Assembly (NCBI GenBank): GCA_021204635.1
Contig: JAJPZB010000025.1
Location: 1-17,078, forward strand
Length of the DNA stretch: 17,078 bases
Direction: 5' to 3'
Origin: Opitutia bacterium
GTDB lineage: Bacteria; Verrucomicrobiota; Verrucomicrobiia; Opitutales; UBA953
Position 1 is the first letter of the stretch, and each line of letters starts with the position of its first letter. Below the pieces are notes generated by a model. It made no database searches. It saw only the letters and a list, made by a program, of their open reading frames with translations, and had not been told where the DNA came from. The translations under genes and the position numbers were made by a program. This document shows positions 1-7,473 of the stretch, in pieces.

Positions 1-10
1 CTTGCTCCCC

Positions 11-88
11 GCCACCAACCCAACTCTCACCACTAACCCCTCCGAAAAAAATCCTTACCACCAACCCAACCCCGCCACCACTAACCCC
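11..88. repeat. CACCACYAACCC repeat cluster after dnaE
   Basis: Four units of the window's dispersed repeat lie directly after the dnaE stop codon, at about 11-21, 29-40, 57-67 and 74-87. They alternate between CCACCAACCC-like and CACCACTAACCC-like forms. The C-rich strand is +, so a dnaE transcript reading through would carry the G-rich version. No intrinsic terminator hairpin for dnaE is visible before the window edge, and the cluster probably continues beyond it. Function is unknown. The units are seen directly; belonging to one family with the other clusters is inferred from the shared core. Confidence 0.8.
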
Positions 89-3000
89 TCAGCGCGATGC
101 GTAGTCATAGTGGCGCGCAGGCTTTTTGTATGGGGCAACGGCTTCGATTTTGTACCCGAGCACGGCGGGATCATCCACGAGCGTGCTGAATTTTTTCGCA
201 GTGAAACTGACCTTGAAACGCTCGCCAAGATCTGCCTCGGCGATAATATCGCCGTCATCGTAGCCGTCGGCGCTTGTAGCGATCGCAATCCGCGTGTTGC
301 CGCTGTTCTCCTCGATATACTTCATGAGTTTTGTTTTCACAAAATCCTCGGCGATAGACGGCTCCTCGGTGTCAAGAACAAACGTCACCTTTTGCAACAA
401 CACGGGCACCTGATTGCGGAGAGAAGAAATCCGCGTGACGAAAAACTTCCACTCCGCCACGCTCAGTCCGTCTTTTTGCTTTTTGGAAAATCTCATTTCA
501 CCGTCGATCGAGAGAACTGCGCCCTCTTCTATCACGGTTCCGTCGTCGAGCACTGCGCCGCATTTTGCGACACTGCCGTTTTCGAGCGTCGTGCCCGGCG
601 TCACAAATTTCAGTTTCGCCGTGCCATCAAACGCCAAAATTTCGTAGGTGTCTGTGGCGGTGTCGAACATCATGGTCAAGAACTTTCTGCCATCTTTGCT
701 CTGCCGCGTCCTGACTTCGCGCGCCATTCCGCAGAGGCGGACATTGTGGCGCTCGTAGCGCGAGAGCCCGCAATCCTCGAATTTTCCCGTGAATGTGGTG
801 AGCGCCTCGTGCAAGCCGGCAAATTCGTCGAACGGATGCCCCGAGAGATAGAATCCGAGCATTTCGCGCTCGTTGTGAAGCTTTTCCATGTCCGACATCG
901 GCGGGCTGCTGCGGTCTATCAAATCTTTGTCGAAAGAATATTCTTCGGCGCCGAGCATGTCGAAAAACCAGCTTTGGCGCGTATCTTCTTCCTTCGAGAA
1001 TGCGTTTTTCACGGCTTCTGCGGAATCTAACAAATGCTTTCGATCTTCAAAAACTTCGCAAGAATCGAAGGCGCCGGTGATTATCAGCGCCTGCAAGCCG
1101 CGGCCGAGGACAATGCGCTGCTCGCGCGCGGCGCCGTTTGAATCTACGACGCTTATGCGGATTTTCGACATCCGCTGCATGAAATCGATAAAGCTTTTGA
1201 AAATGCCGCCGCGCGTGCGCTCTTCGATAATTTCCTCTGCCGCACGCACGCCGAGGCTCTTCACCCCGCCAAATCCGAAGCGAATGGCGTTGCTGTCGGG
1301 CGCCGGCGAAAATCCGATAACCGAGCTGTTGACGTCCGGTCCGAGCACCTTGATTCCCATGCGCTCGCACTCCGCGATAAACATGAGCATTTTCGCGGGA
1401 TTTTTCGTTTCGGAATCGATGACCGCCGCCATGAACTCCACGGGGTAATGCGTTTTCAGCCAGCCCGTCTGATATGCGACATAGGCGTAGCACACCGAGT
1501 GCGATTTATTGAATGCGTACTGCGCAAACGCCTCCCAATCGCCCCAAATTTTTTCGCAAAGTTTTTTCGCCTTTTCGGGGTCGTTCCCGCAGACATCGGC
1601 TTCCATGAACTTCGGATTTGCGAGGCAGCCGGCGACAAATTTTCCCTTCAGCGTCTCCATCACTGCCGCGTTCTTTTTGCCCATCGCCTTGCGAAGAGTA
1701 TCGGATTCGCCGCGAGTAAAATTCGCAAGCGCGCGAGACTGCAACATGACTTGCTCCTGATAAACCGTGACTCCGTATGTATCTTTTAAATACGTTTCCA
1801 TCAGCGGATGGTCGTAGGAAATTTTTTCCTCGCCGTGTTTGCGCTTGATGAATTGCGGAATGTACGACATCGGGCCCGGGCGATACAACGCGTTCATCGC
1901 GACGAGATCTTCGAAGCGATTCGGCTTCAACGCCATGAGGTGCTTCTTCATTCCGGGAGATTCAAACTGGAAAAGCGCCGTGGTCTCGCCGCGCGAAAAG
2001 AGCTTGAACGTTTCCTCGTCGTCGAGAGGAATTTTGTCGAGATCGATGGTGATGCCGCGCCGGCGCTTCACGTTGTCAATGGTAGATTTTAAAATCGTGA
2101 GCGTGCGCAGCCCGAGAAAGTCCATTTTTATCAAGCCGATCGGTTCGACGAAATGCCCGTCGTATTGCGTCGTGAGCAGGCTCTCGCCCTCTGTCGGCAT
2201 GACGGGAATCGTTTCCGTGAGCGGGTCGCGCGAAATCAAAATCCCGCACGCGTGGACGCCGTATTGCGAGATCGTGCCGTCGAGCTCGCGCGCAAATTCC
2301 ATCGTTTTCACGATGAGCGGGTTCGGCGATTTGAATTTCTCTGCGAGTTCCGGCGATTCCGCCAGCGCCTTTTCCATCGTGATTTTCGGAGTGTCGGGCA
2401 CGCAATTCGCAAGCATCGTGGATTCCGAAAGCGGCAAATCGAGGACGCGCGCCACGTTTTTTATCGCGCTTTTCGGCGCCATGATTCCAAACGTGGCGAT
2501 GTGCGCAACGTGGTCCTGCCCGTATTTTTCTGTCACCCACTCGAGGACTTTTTGGCGCCCCGCGTCGTCGAAATCGATGTCGATATCGGGCATGGAAATG
2601 CGGTCGGGGTTCAGGAATCGCTCGAACAGCAAATCGTATTTCGTCGGGTCAATCCCCGTGATTCCGAGGCAATATGCGACGACGCAGCCCGCCGCGCTGC
2701 CGCGCCCGGGACCCACGAGAACTCCGAGCCGGCGCGCCGCCGCGATGAAGTCCTGGACAATCAGAAAGTAGCCCGGGAAGCCCATCGTCAAAATCGTTTT
2801 CAGCTCGAAATTTATCCGCTCCAAAATCTCGGGAGGAACGCCGTCGCTCCAACGCTTTTTCGCGCCCTCCATCGTGAGGTGCGTGAGATAATCCGATTCA
2901 AACTTTATCCGCACCGCCTTTTCGTAGCCGAGTTTTCTGACCTTTTCCTCGCCCCAAACAGCGACAGCGTCTTCCCGCGAGAAGTGTTTCGCGTATTCCT

Positions 3001-4045
3001 TTTCCGAGCCGAACTCCGCAGGAATCGGGAAGAACGGCATTATCGGGTCGGAGTTCAATTCGTATTCCTCGACCTTGTCCGCGATTTCGAGCGTGTTTGT
3101 CAGCAAATCGGGGCGGTCGTGGAAGAGGCGCGCCATTTCCTGCTTCGTCTTGAACCATTCCTGCCGCGTGTAGCGAAGGCGCTTTTCGTCGGACAATTTT
3201 TTGCCTGAGTTGAGGCAGAGCAGAATCTCGTGCGCGTCGGCATCTTCTTTGTTCAGGAAATGCACGTCGTTTGTCGCGATCGTCTTGATTCCGAGCTTTT
3301 CGGAGAGTTTGTAAATTTCCTCCGCAGCCTTCATTTCGCGGATATAGACGCTGCGGGTTTCCTCGGTGCTGTGCTCGCCGGAGTTCGGGTGGCGCTGAAC
3401 CTCAAAATAGTAGTCGTCGCCAAAAACTTTTTTGTACCAACGCGCGGCATTCTCGGCGTCGTCGAGCCTGCCTTCCAAAATCGCTCGCGGAATTTCGCCG
3501 GCGATGCACGCGCTCGAGACGATGATTCCCTCGGAATATTTTTCCAAAATCTCCTTGTCGATTCGCGGCCGGTAATAAAATCCCTCCGTGTGGCCGATCG
3601 AGACCATGCGCACCAAATTCCGGTAGCCGGCGAGGTTTTTCGCCAGCAAAATCAGGTGGTCGCCCGAGCGCATAGTGCGCAGTTTGTGGTTCTCGCGGGC
3701 GACATAGACCTCGCAGCCGATAATCGGCTTTATCTTCTCGGCGCGGCAACTGTCGTAAAAAAGCTTCGAGCCAAACATGTTCCCGTGGTCCGTCAGCGCG
3801 ACCGCGCGCATGCCGTCCTCCTTCGCCTTTAAGACAAGGCCCATCGCGAGAACGGCCTTCGTCTTTTTGTCGCGCAAAGTGTCAATCCGCGTAGCCCCGT
3901 CGAGCATCGAATACTGCGAGTGGACGTGCAGGTGAACGAAGTCGGGGATTTCCCCGCCAAATTCGGCAGGTTCCTCGGCGACAAACAGGTTTCCGTGGTG
4001 GCTTTCTTCGGCGCTTGGTAAGTCAAAAGATAGGTCGTTGTTCAT
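89..4045 (-). CDS. dnaE: DNA polymerase III subunit alpha
   Basis: This is the replicative polymerase subunit that extends DNA at the replication fork within the Pol III holoenzyme. The 1318-residue product starts with an N-terminal PHP domain (HLHVHSQ at 38-43 region, TDHGNMFG at 85-92). The C-family polymerase core follows, with GPGRGSAAG at 445-453, the catalytic aspartates of PDIDIDF (Asp487, Asp489) and a third Asp at 642 in KMDFLGLRT. YRPGPMSYIP lies near 722, and an OB-fold-like segment near 1100-1180 contains CGMAREVRTRQSKDGR. It is longer than the 1160-residue E. coli protein. I chose the ATG at 4045 (MNNDLSF) over a possible extension to 4093, because the upstream residues look like noise. 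No Shine-Dalgarno sequence is visible at this start. It is flanked on both sides by the CACCACYAACCC repeat. The family assignment is secure; the exact start is less so. Confidence 0.97.
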   Translation of the reverse strand: MNNDLSFDLPSAEESHHGNLFVAEEPAEFGGEIPDFVHLHVHSQYSMLDGATRIDTLRDKKTKAVLAMGLVLKAKEDGMRAVALTDHGNMFGSKLFYDSCRAEKIKPIIGCEVYVARENHKLRTMRSGDHLILLAKNLAGYRNLVRMVSIGHTEGFYYRPRIDKEILEKYSEGIIVSSACIAGEIPRAILEGRLDDAENAARWYKKVFGDDYYFEVQRHPNSGEHSTEETRSVYIREMKAAEEIYKLSEKLGIKTIATNDVHFLNKEDADAHEILLCLNSGKKLSDEKRLRYTRQEWFKTKQEMARLFHDRPDLLTNTLEIADKVEEYELNSDPIMPFFPIPAEFGSEKEYAKHFSREDAVAVWGEEKVRKLGYEKAVRIKFESDYLTHLTMEGAKKRWSDGVPPEILERINFELKTILTMGFPGYFLIVQDFIAAARRLGVLVGPGRGSAAGCVVAYCLGITGIDPTKYDLLFERFLNPDRISMPDIDIDFDDAGRQKVLEWVTEKYGQDHVAHIATFGIMAPKSAIKNVARVLDLPLSESTMLANCVPDTPKITMEKALAESPELAEKFKSPNPLIVKTMEFARELDGTISQYGVHACGILISRDPLTETIPVMPTEGESLLTTQYDGHFVEPIGLIKMDFLGLRTLTILKSTIDNVKRRRGITIDLDKIPLDDEETFKLFSRGETTALFQFESPGMKKHLMALKPNRFEDLVAMNALYRPGPMSYIPQFIKRKHGEEKISYDHPLMETYLKDTYGVTVYQEQVMLQSRALANFTRGESDTLRKAMGKKNAAVMETLKGKFVAGCLANPKFMEADVCGNDPEKAKKLCEKIWGDWEAFAQYAFNKSHSVCYAYVAYQTGWLKTHYPVEFMAAVIDSETKNPAKMLMFIAECERMGIKVLGPDVNSSVIGFSPAPDSNAIRFGFGGVKSLGVRAAEEIIEERTRGGIFKSFIDFMQRMSKIRISVVDSNGAAREQRIVLGRGLQALIITGAFDSCEVFEDRKHLLDSAEAVKNAFSKEEDTRQSWFFDMLGAEEYSFDKDLIDRSSPPMSDMEKLHNEREMLGFYLSGHPFDEFAGLHEALTTFTGKFEDCGLSRYERHNVRLCGMAREVRTRQSKDGRKFLTMMFDTATDTYEILAFDGTAKLKFVTPGTTLENGSVAKCGAVLDDGTVIEEGAVLSIDGEMRFSKKQKDGLSVAEWKFFVTRISSLRNQVPVLLQKVTFVLDTEEPSIAEDFVKTKLMKYIEENSGNTRIAIATSADGYDDGDIIAEADLGERFKVSFTAKKFSTLVDDPAVLGYKIEAVAPYKKPARHYDYASR

Positions 4046-4147
4046 GGCAGACGAGCAGTCAAATTTACGGCGACAAACCCCGCCGACAAGCAATTTTTGC
4101 GCACAGCGCGCCTGTCGCGCGCCACCACAAAGGCAATTGTTGCAAGC

Positions 4148-4366
4148 ACGGGTTGGTGGTGGGGAATTGGGTTGGTGGTGAGAGATTGGGTTAGTGGCGG
4201 GGAATTTGGCTTGGTGGTGGAATTTGGGTTAGTGGCGGGGAATTTGGGTTGGTGGTGGCGACGAACGAGCCGCGACTGTTGCCATGCCCACGCCTGCGGG
4301 TTGGTGGTGAGGATTGGGGTTTGTGGTGAGCTTGGGTCAGTGGCGGGTTAGTGGTGGAAAATTACT
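4148..4366 (+). repeat. Left arm of inverted array, G-rich on +
   Basis: About ten imperfect tandem units of 17-20 bases follow the pattern GGGTTRGTGGYGRGRAATT. Starts fall near 4150, 4168, 4187, 4206, 4225, 4245, 4298, 4316, 4334 and 4346. The array is interrupted at 4257-4297 by about 40 bases of unrelated sequence. Variants include GGGTTAGTGGCG, GGGTTTGTGGTG and GGGTCAGTGGCG. The core varies mainly at two middle positions while the flanking GGGT and GTGG are kept, which suggests either selection or recent spread by slippage and copying. On the - strand this arm is a C-rich leader just upstream of dnaE. Confidence 0.85.
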
Positions 4367-4386
4367 CGCGCATGCAATGCGCGATT

Positions 4387-4408
4387 CTCCCGCTAAGTTA
4401 GCGGTGAG
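4387..4408. repeat. Palindromic centre of the repeat array
   Basis: CCGCTAA at 4390-4396 and TTAGCGG at 4398-4404 form a perfect 7-base inverted repeat around a single G. With its flanks (CTC on the left, TGAG on the right) each half resembles a diverged repeat unit, as in CTCACCACTAAC and its complement. The site therefore looks like two units meeting head to head. It lies almost exactly at the midpoint between the two arms, where the array changes strand. Confidence 0.65.
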
Positions 4409-4440
4409 GGTGTGTGCTCGTTGTGCGTCGCCTGACTCTA

Positions 4441-4598
4441 CTCCCCACCACAGACTTCACCCCCACCACTAACCCGCCACCACAGACCCAAGCTCACCAC
4501 TAACCCAAATTCTCACCACCAACCCGTGCCGAAACAATCTCACCACAAACTCACCCACCACCAACCCAAACTCACCACCAACCCATTCACCACCAACT
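4441..4598 (-). repeat. Right arm of inverted array, C-rich on +
   Basis: About nine units lie near 4446, 4464, 4477, 4495, 4514, 4541, 4556, 4572 and 4588. Core forms are CACCACCAACCC, CACCACTAACCC, CACCACAGACCC and CACCACAAACTC. The orientation is opposite to the arm at 4148-4366, and the last unit ends three bases before the clpB stop codon. A clpB transcript reading past its stop would first copy a G-rich version of this arm and then a complementary C-rich version of the left arm, which could pair over about 200 bases with many mismatches. Confidence 0.85.
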
Positions 4599-4600
4599 GC

Positions 4601-7219
4601 TTACTTGGCGCGGACGGAAATTTTCAGCGCCGAGGCACCATCGCCCTTGGCTCGCGAAAACTTCACCGCGCAACCATCGGCGACCTTGCCCTCGAGAATG
4701 GCGTGCGCGAGCGGCGTCTCAACTTGCCGTTGCAAAAAGCGGCGAAGCGGCCGCGCGCCATAGACGGGATCGTAGCCGTTTTCGGCAACCCACTCGTGCG
4801 CCGATTTGTCTAACTCCACGGAAATCCGCCGCTCTTCGAGGCGTTTGTTCAGGCTTTCCAAGAGCAAATCCACGATGGCGGAAATCTGCTCTATTCCGAG
4901 CGGCTTGAACAAAACGACGTCGTCTATGCGGTTGAGAAATTCCGGCCGAAATCCGGCGCGCAACTCGCTCATGACCTGCTCCCGCGCGCGCTCCGTTATC
5001 GCGCCGTTTTCGAGGCCTTCCACGATGAAGCGCGAGCCGATGTTCGACGTGAGAATGAACACGGCGTTGCGGCAATCGACCGTGCGCCCCTGCCCGTCTG
5101 TCAGTCTGCCGTCGTCGAGAATTTGCAGCAAAATGTTGAAAACGTCGGGGTGCGCCTTCTCGATTTCGTCGAGCAAAACGACGGAATACGGTTTGCGGCG
5201 CAGCGCCTCTGTGAGCTGCCCGCCCTCTTCAAATCCGACGTAGCCAGGGGGCGCGCCCACGAGCCGCGAAACCGTGTGCTTTTCCATGTATTCGGACATG
5301 TCAATGCGAATCATCGCGCTCTCGCTGTCAAAAAGCTCGCGCGCGAGGCTCTTGGCGAGCTCCGTTTTGCCGACGCCCGTGGGCCCGAGGAACATGAAGC
5401 TCCCGATCGGGCGGCGCGGATCTTGGACGCCCGCGCGGGAGCGCAAAATCGCCGCCGCCACGAGGTGCACCGGCTCTTCCTGCCCGACGACCTGCCTGCC
5501 GAGCGCCTTCTCCAAGCCGAGCAATTTTTGCCGCTCGCCTGCGAGAAGCTTTGTCGCGGGAATGCCGGTCCAACGCGCAACGACTTCGGCGATTTCGTCC
5601 GGCGAAACGGCCTCGCGAAAAAGCTTGTCTTTCCCGCCGGATTTTTGCTCGGAAATTTTTTCGAGCTTTTTCAACTCGCTTTCCATCTGCGGAATTTTCC
5701 CGTAGAGCAACTCGCTTGCCTTGCCGAGATCGCCCTTTCTCTCGGCGATTTCGGCGTCGCGGCGAACGGCTTCGAGGTTGGCGCGGATTTTCTGAACCTT
5801 CCCGACGCTTTCTTTCTCGACCTCCCAGCGCGCGCGCAAAGCGGCGGCCTCGGAACGCGCCTCGGCGAGCTCTTTCCGCAGGTCTTTGAGGCGGATTTTC
5901 GACGCCTCGTCGGTCTCGTGCTTCAACGCAGTTTCCTCGATTTCGAGCTGCATCACGCGGCGGGAACGCGCGTCGAGTTCCTCCGGCATGGAATCCATTT
6001 CCGTGCGAATCTGCGCGCAGGCTTCATCGACGAGGTCGATCGCCTTGTCGGGCAAAAATCGGTCGGTGATGTACCGATTGGAAAGCACGGCGGCCTCGAC
6101 AATCGCGCTGTCCATTATGCGCACGCCGTGGTGCACCTCGAAGCGCTCGCGCAGCCCGCGCAAAATCGAAATCGTGTCTTCGACGCTCGGAGGCTCGACG
6201 AGGACGCTCTGGAAACGACGCTCCAAGGCGGCGTCTTTCTCGATGTATTTGCGGTGCTCTTCGATTGTCGTGGCGCCGATGCAGTGCAATTCGCCGCGCG
6301 CGAGCATGGGCTTGAGCATGTTGCCGGCGTCCATCGCACCATCGGTTTTTCCGGCGCCGACGAGGGTGTGCAATTCATCGATGAAGAGCAAAATTTGCCC
6401 GTCAGAATTTTTGATTTCCGTCAAAACAGCTTTCAGCCGCTCTTCAAACTCGCCGCGATATTTTGCGCCCGCGAGCAACGAGCCCATGTCAAGCGAAAAA
6501 AGAGTTTTGTCGCGCAAGCCCTCGGGGACGTCGCCGCGCACAATGCGCTGGGCGAGACCCTCGACAATCGCGGTTTTGCCCACGCCGGGCTCGCCAATCA
6601 GAACCGGATTGTTCTTCGTTTTGCGAGAAAGAATGCGGATGACGCGACGAATTTCCTCGTCGCGGCCAATGACGGGATCGAGCTTGCCCTTGCGCGCCAA
6701 CGCCACGAGATCGACGCCGTATTTGTTCAGCGCGTCGTATGTCGCCTCGGGGCTGTCGGTGGTGACCCGCTGGTTGCCGCGAAGCTTTTTAAGCGCGTCG
6801 AGAACGTTCCCGCGAGAAATTTTGAACGCCTTGAACATCTCCGCCATCTCCGACGCCGTCGAAACGAGCGCGAGAAAAATGTGCTCCGTGCTCACGAAAT
6901 CGTCGCCGAGCGCACGCGCCTCTTCCGCCGCCTTGCCGAGCGCCTTTTGCACGCTTGCTGACGCCGCATTGCGACTGACGTTGCCCGAGCCACCGACGCG
7001 AGGCAAGCGGGCAATTTCGCGCTCGACATTCTCGGAAATCCGCTGCGGATCAATCTGCATCTTGCCGAGAAGCGCGGGGACAATACCACCATCCTGCGAC
7101 AACAATGCCGCGAGCAAGTGCCAGGTCTCGAGCATCGGGTTTCCGCGCTCGTCTTGAATCCCCTGCGCCGCAGTAATCGCCGCGCGGCTCTTTTCTGTGA
7201 ATTTGTTGAAATCTGCCAT
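4601..7219 (-). CDS. clpB: ATP-dependent disaggregase ClpB
   Basis: This Hsp100 chaperone pulls polypeptides out of aggregates through its hexameric pore, working with DnaK/DnaJ/GrpE in the cytoplasm. The 872-residue length is normal for the family. The order is an N-terminal Clp_N repeat domain (about 1-145), first AAA+ module with Walker A GEPGVGKT (209-216), Walker B with Asp281/Glu282, pore-loop tyrosine in GAKYRGEFEE (Tyr254) and arginine pair 334-335. A coiled-coil M domain follows at about 410-525, then a second AAA+ module with Walker A GPTGVGKT (612-619), Walker B Asp684/Glu685 and pore loop GYVGF (Tyr660). The M domain separates it from ClpA and ClpC. AGAGG lies 5 bases before the ATG and supports the start. 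No CIRCE element or sigma-32-type promoter is recognisable upstream. Confidence 0.98.
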   Translation of the reverse strand: MADFNKFTEKSRAAITAAQGIQDERGNPMLETWHLLAALLSQDGGIVPALLGKMQIDPQRISENVEREIARLPRVGGSGNVSRNAASASVQKALGKAAEEARALGDDFVSTEHIFLALVSTASEMAEMFKAFKISRGNVLDALKKLRGNQRVTTDSPEATYDALNKYGVDLVALARKGKLDPVIGRDEEIRRVIRILSRKTKNNPVLIGEPGVGKTAIVEGLAQRIVRGDVPEGLRDKTLFSLDMGSLLAGAKYRGEFEERLKAVLTEIKNSDGQILLFIDELHTLVGAGKTDGAMDAGNMLKPMLARGELHCIGATTIEEHRKYIEKDAALERRFQSVLVEPPSVEDTISILRGLRERFEVHHGVRIMDSAIVEAAVLSNRYITDRFLPDKAIDLVDEACAQIRTEMDSMPEELDARSRRVMQLEIEETALKHETDEASKIRLKDLRKELAEARSEAAALRARWEVEKESVGKVQKIRANLEAVRRDAEIAERKGDLGKASELLYGKIPQMESELKKLEKISEQKSGGKDKLFREAVSPDEIAEVVARWTGIPATKLLAGERQKLLGLEKALGRQVVGQEEPVHLVAAAILRSRAGVQDPRRPIGSFMFLGPTGVGKTELAKSLARELFDSESAMIRIDMSEYMEKHTVSRLVGAPPGYVGFEEGGQLTEALRRKPYSVVLLDEIEKAHPDVFNILLQILDDGRLTDGQGRTVDCRNAVFILTSNIGSRFIVEGLENGAITERAREQVMSELRAGFRPEFLNRIDDVVLFKPLGIEQISAIVDLLLESLNKRLEERRISVELDKSAHEWVAENGYDPVYGARPLRRFLQRQVETPLAHAILEGKVADGCAVKFSRAKGDGASALKISVRAK

Positions 7220-7250
7220 AACGCCTCTTGGCTATGCAACGGTTGTGCCA

Positions 7251-7269
7251 ACAAAACGAAACATTTTGT
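7251..7269. promoter_or_regulatory. Inverted repeat upstream of clpB, possible operator
   Basis: ACAAAA (7251-7256) and TTTTGT (7264-7269) form a 6-base inverted repeat with a 7-base spacer, about 32 bases upstream of the clpB start. It could be a regulator site or part of the 5' leader. The match is short and A/T-rich, so chance is quite possible. It does not match the CIRCE half-site TTAGCACTC. Confidence 0.2.
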
Positions 7270-7282
7270 CGCATTTTGCATC

Positions 7283-7408
7283 GGTGGCGGCATGGTTGCC
7301 ACCACCAACCCAAGGCCCGACACTAACCCAAGATCCCACCACCAACCCAAGATCCCACCACCAACCCAGTTCCCCCGCAACCAACCCGGTCACCACCATC
7401 CCGCCACA
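7283..7408. repeat. CACCACYAACCC repeat cluster upstream of clpB
   Basis: About six units lie between the clpB start and the terminator of the next gene. Full or nearly full copies are near 7300, 7318, 7337, 7355, 7371 and 7391, several joined by the same linker AAGATCC. The C-rich strand is +. The cluster begins with GGTGGC (7283-7288) complementary to GCCACC (7298-7303) with a 9-base spacer, so the first unit can sit in a small hairpin. A similar hairpin edge occurs after uspA. Confidence 0.8.
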
Positions 7409-7412
7409 AACC

Positions 7413-7447
7413 AAAACGCTCCCGCAGCTTGTCCTGCGAGAGCGTTT
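7413..7447 (-). terminator. Intrinsic terminator of the decarboxylase-like gene
   Basis: AAACGCTC (7414-7421) pairs with GAGCGTTT (7440-7447). After one C/A mismatch, CGCAG (7423-7427) pairs with CTGCG (7434-7438) around a 6-base loop. Read on -, the hairpin starts 26 bases after the gene's stop codon and is followed by TTTTGGTTTGT, a short U-tract. This fits a Rho-independent terminator with a modest tail. Confidence 0.75.
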
Positions 7448-7473
7448 CAAGATTGTCGCGAGAGCGACGTTGC

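Larger units (their letters stand above)
4046..4600. other. Gene-free dnaE-clpB spacer filled with inverted repeat array
   Basis: This 555-base spacer has no credible gene. Open frames across it translate to low-complexity Gly/Val/Trp-rich strings that simply read the repeat. From left to right it holds the dnaE start-proximal leader (4046-4147), about ten G-rich repeat units on + (4148-4366), a palindromic centre (4387-4408), about 30 bases of unrelated sequence, and about nine C-rich units on + (4441-4598) that end against the clpB stop codon. A CCACCAC at 4122-4128 is complementary to GTGGTGG at 4156-4162 and can close a hairpin at the left edge. I see no clear dnaE promoter here. Confidence 0.85.

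Noticed and set aside
4097..4351. Small protein gene across the repeat array (Gly/Val/Trp-rich)
   Set aside because: The translation is low-complexity and only reads the repeat. It has no ribosome site and similar strings appear in every repeat cluster.
4148..4598. CRISPR array
   Set aside because: Units are only 17-20 bases, degenerate, nearly contiguous, and reversed halfway. There are no uniform unique spacers and no cas genes.
4148..4598. Telomere-like repeats of a linear replicon
   Set aside because: The GGGTTRG resemblance is superficial. The array is internal, switches strand, and lies between ordinary chromosomal genes.
5123..6961. 612-codon open frame on + opposite clpB
   Set aside because: It lies wholly antisense to clpB and reflects the high GC and codon bias of that gene; no recognisable domain.
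7220..7300. CIRCE element or sigma-32 promoter for clpB
   Set aside because: No TTAGCACTC/GAGTGCTAA pair and no CTTGAAA with CCCCAT match is present.
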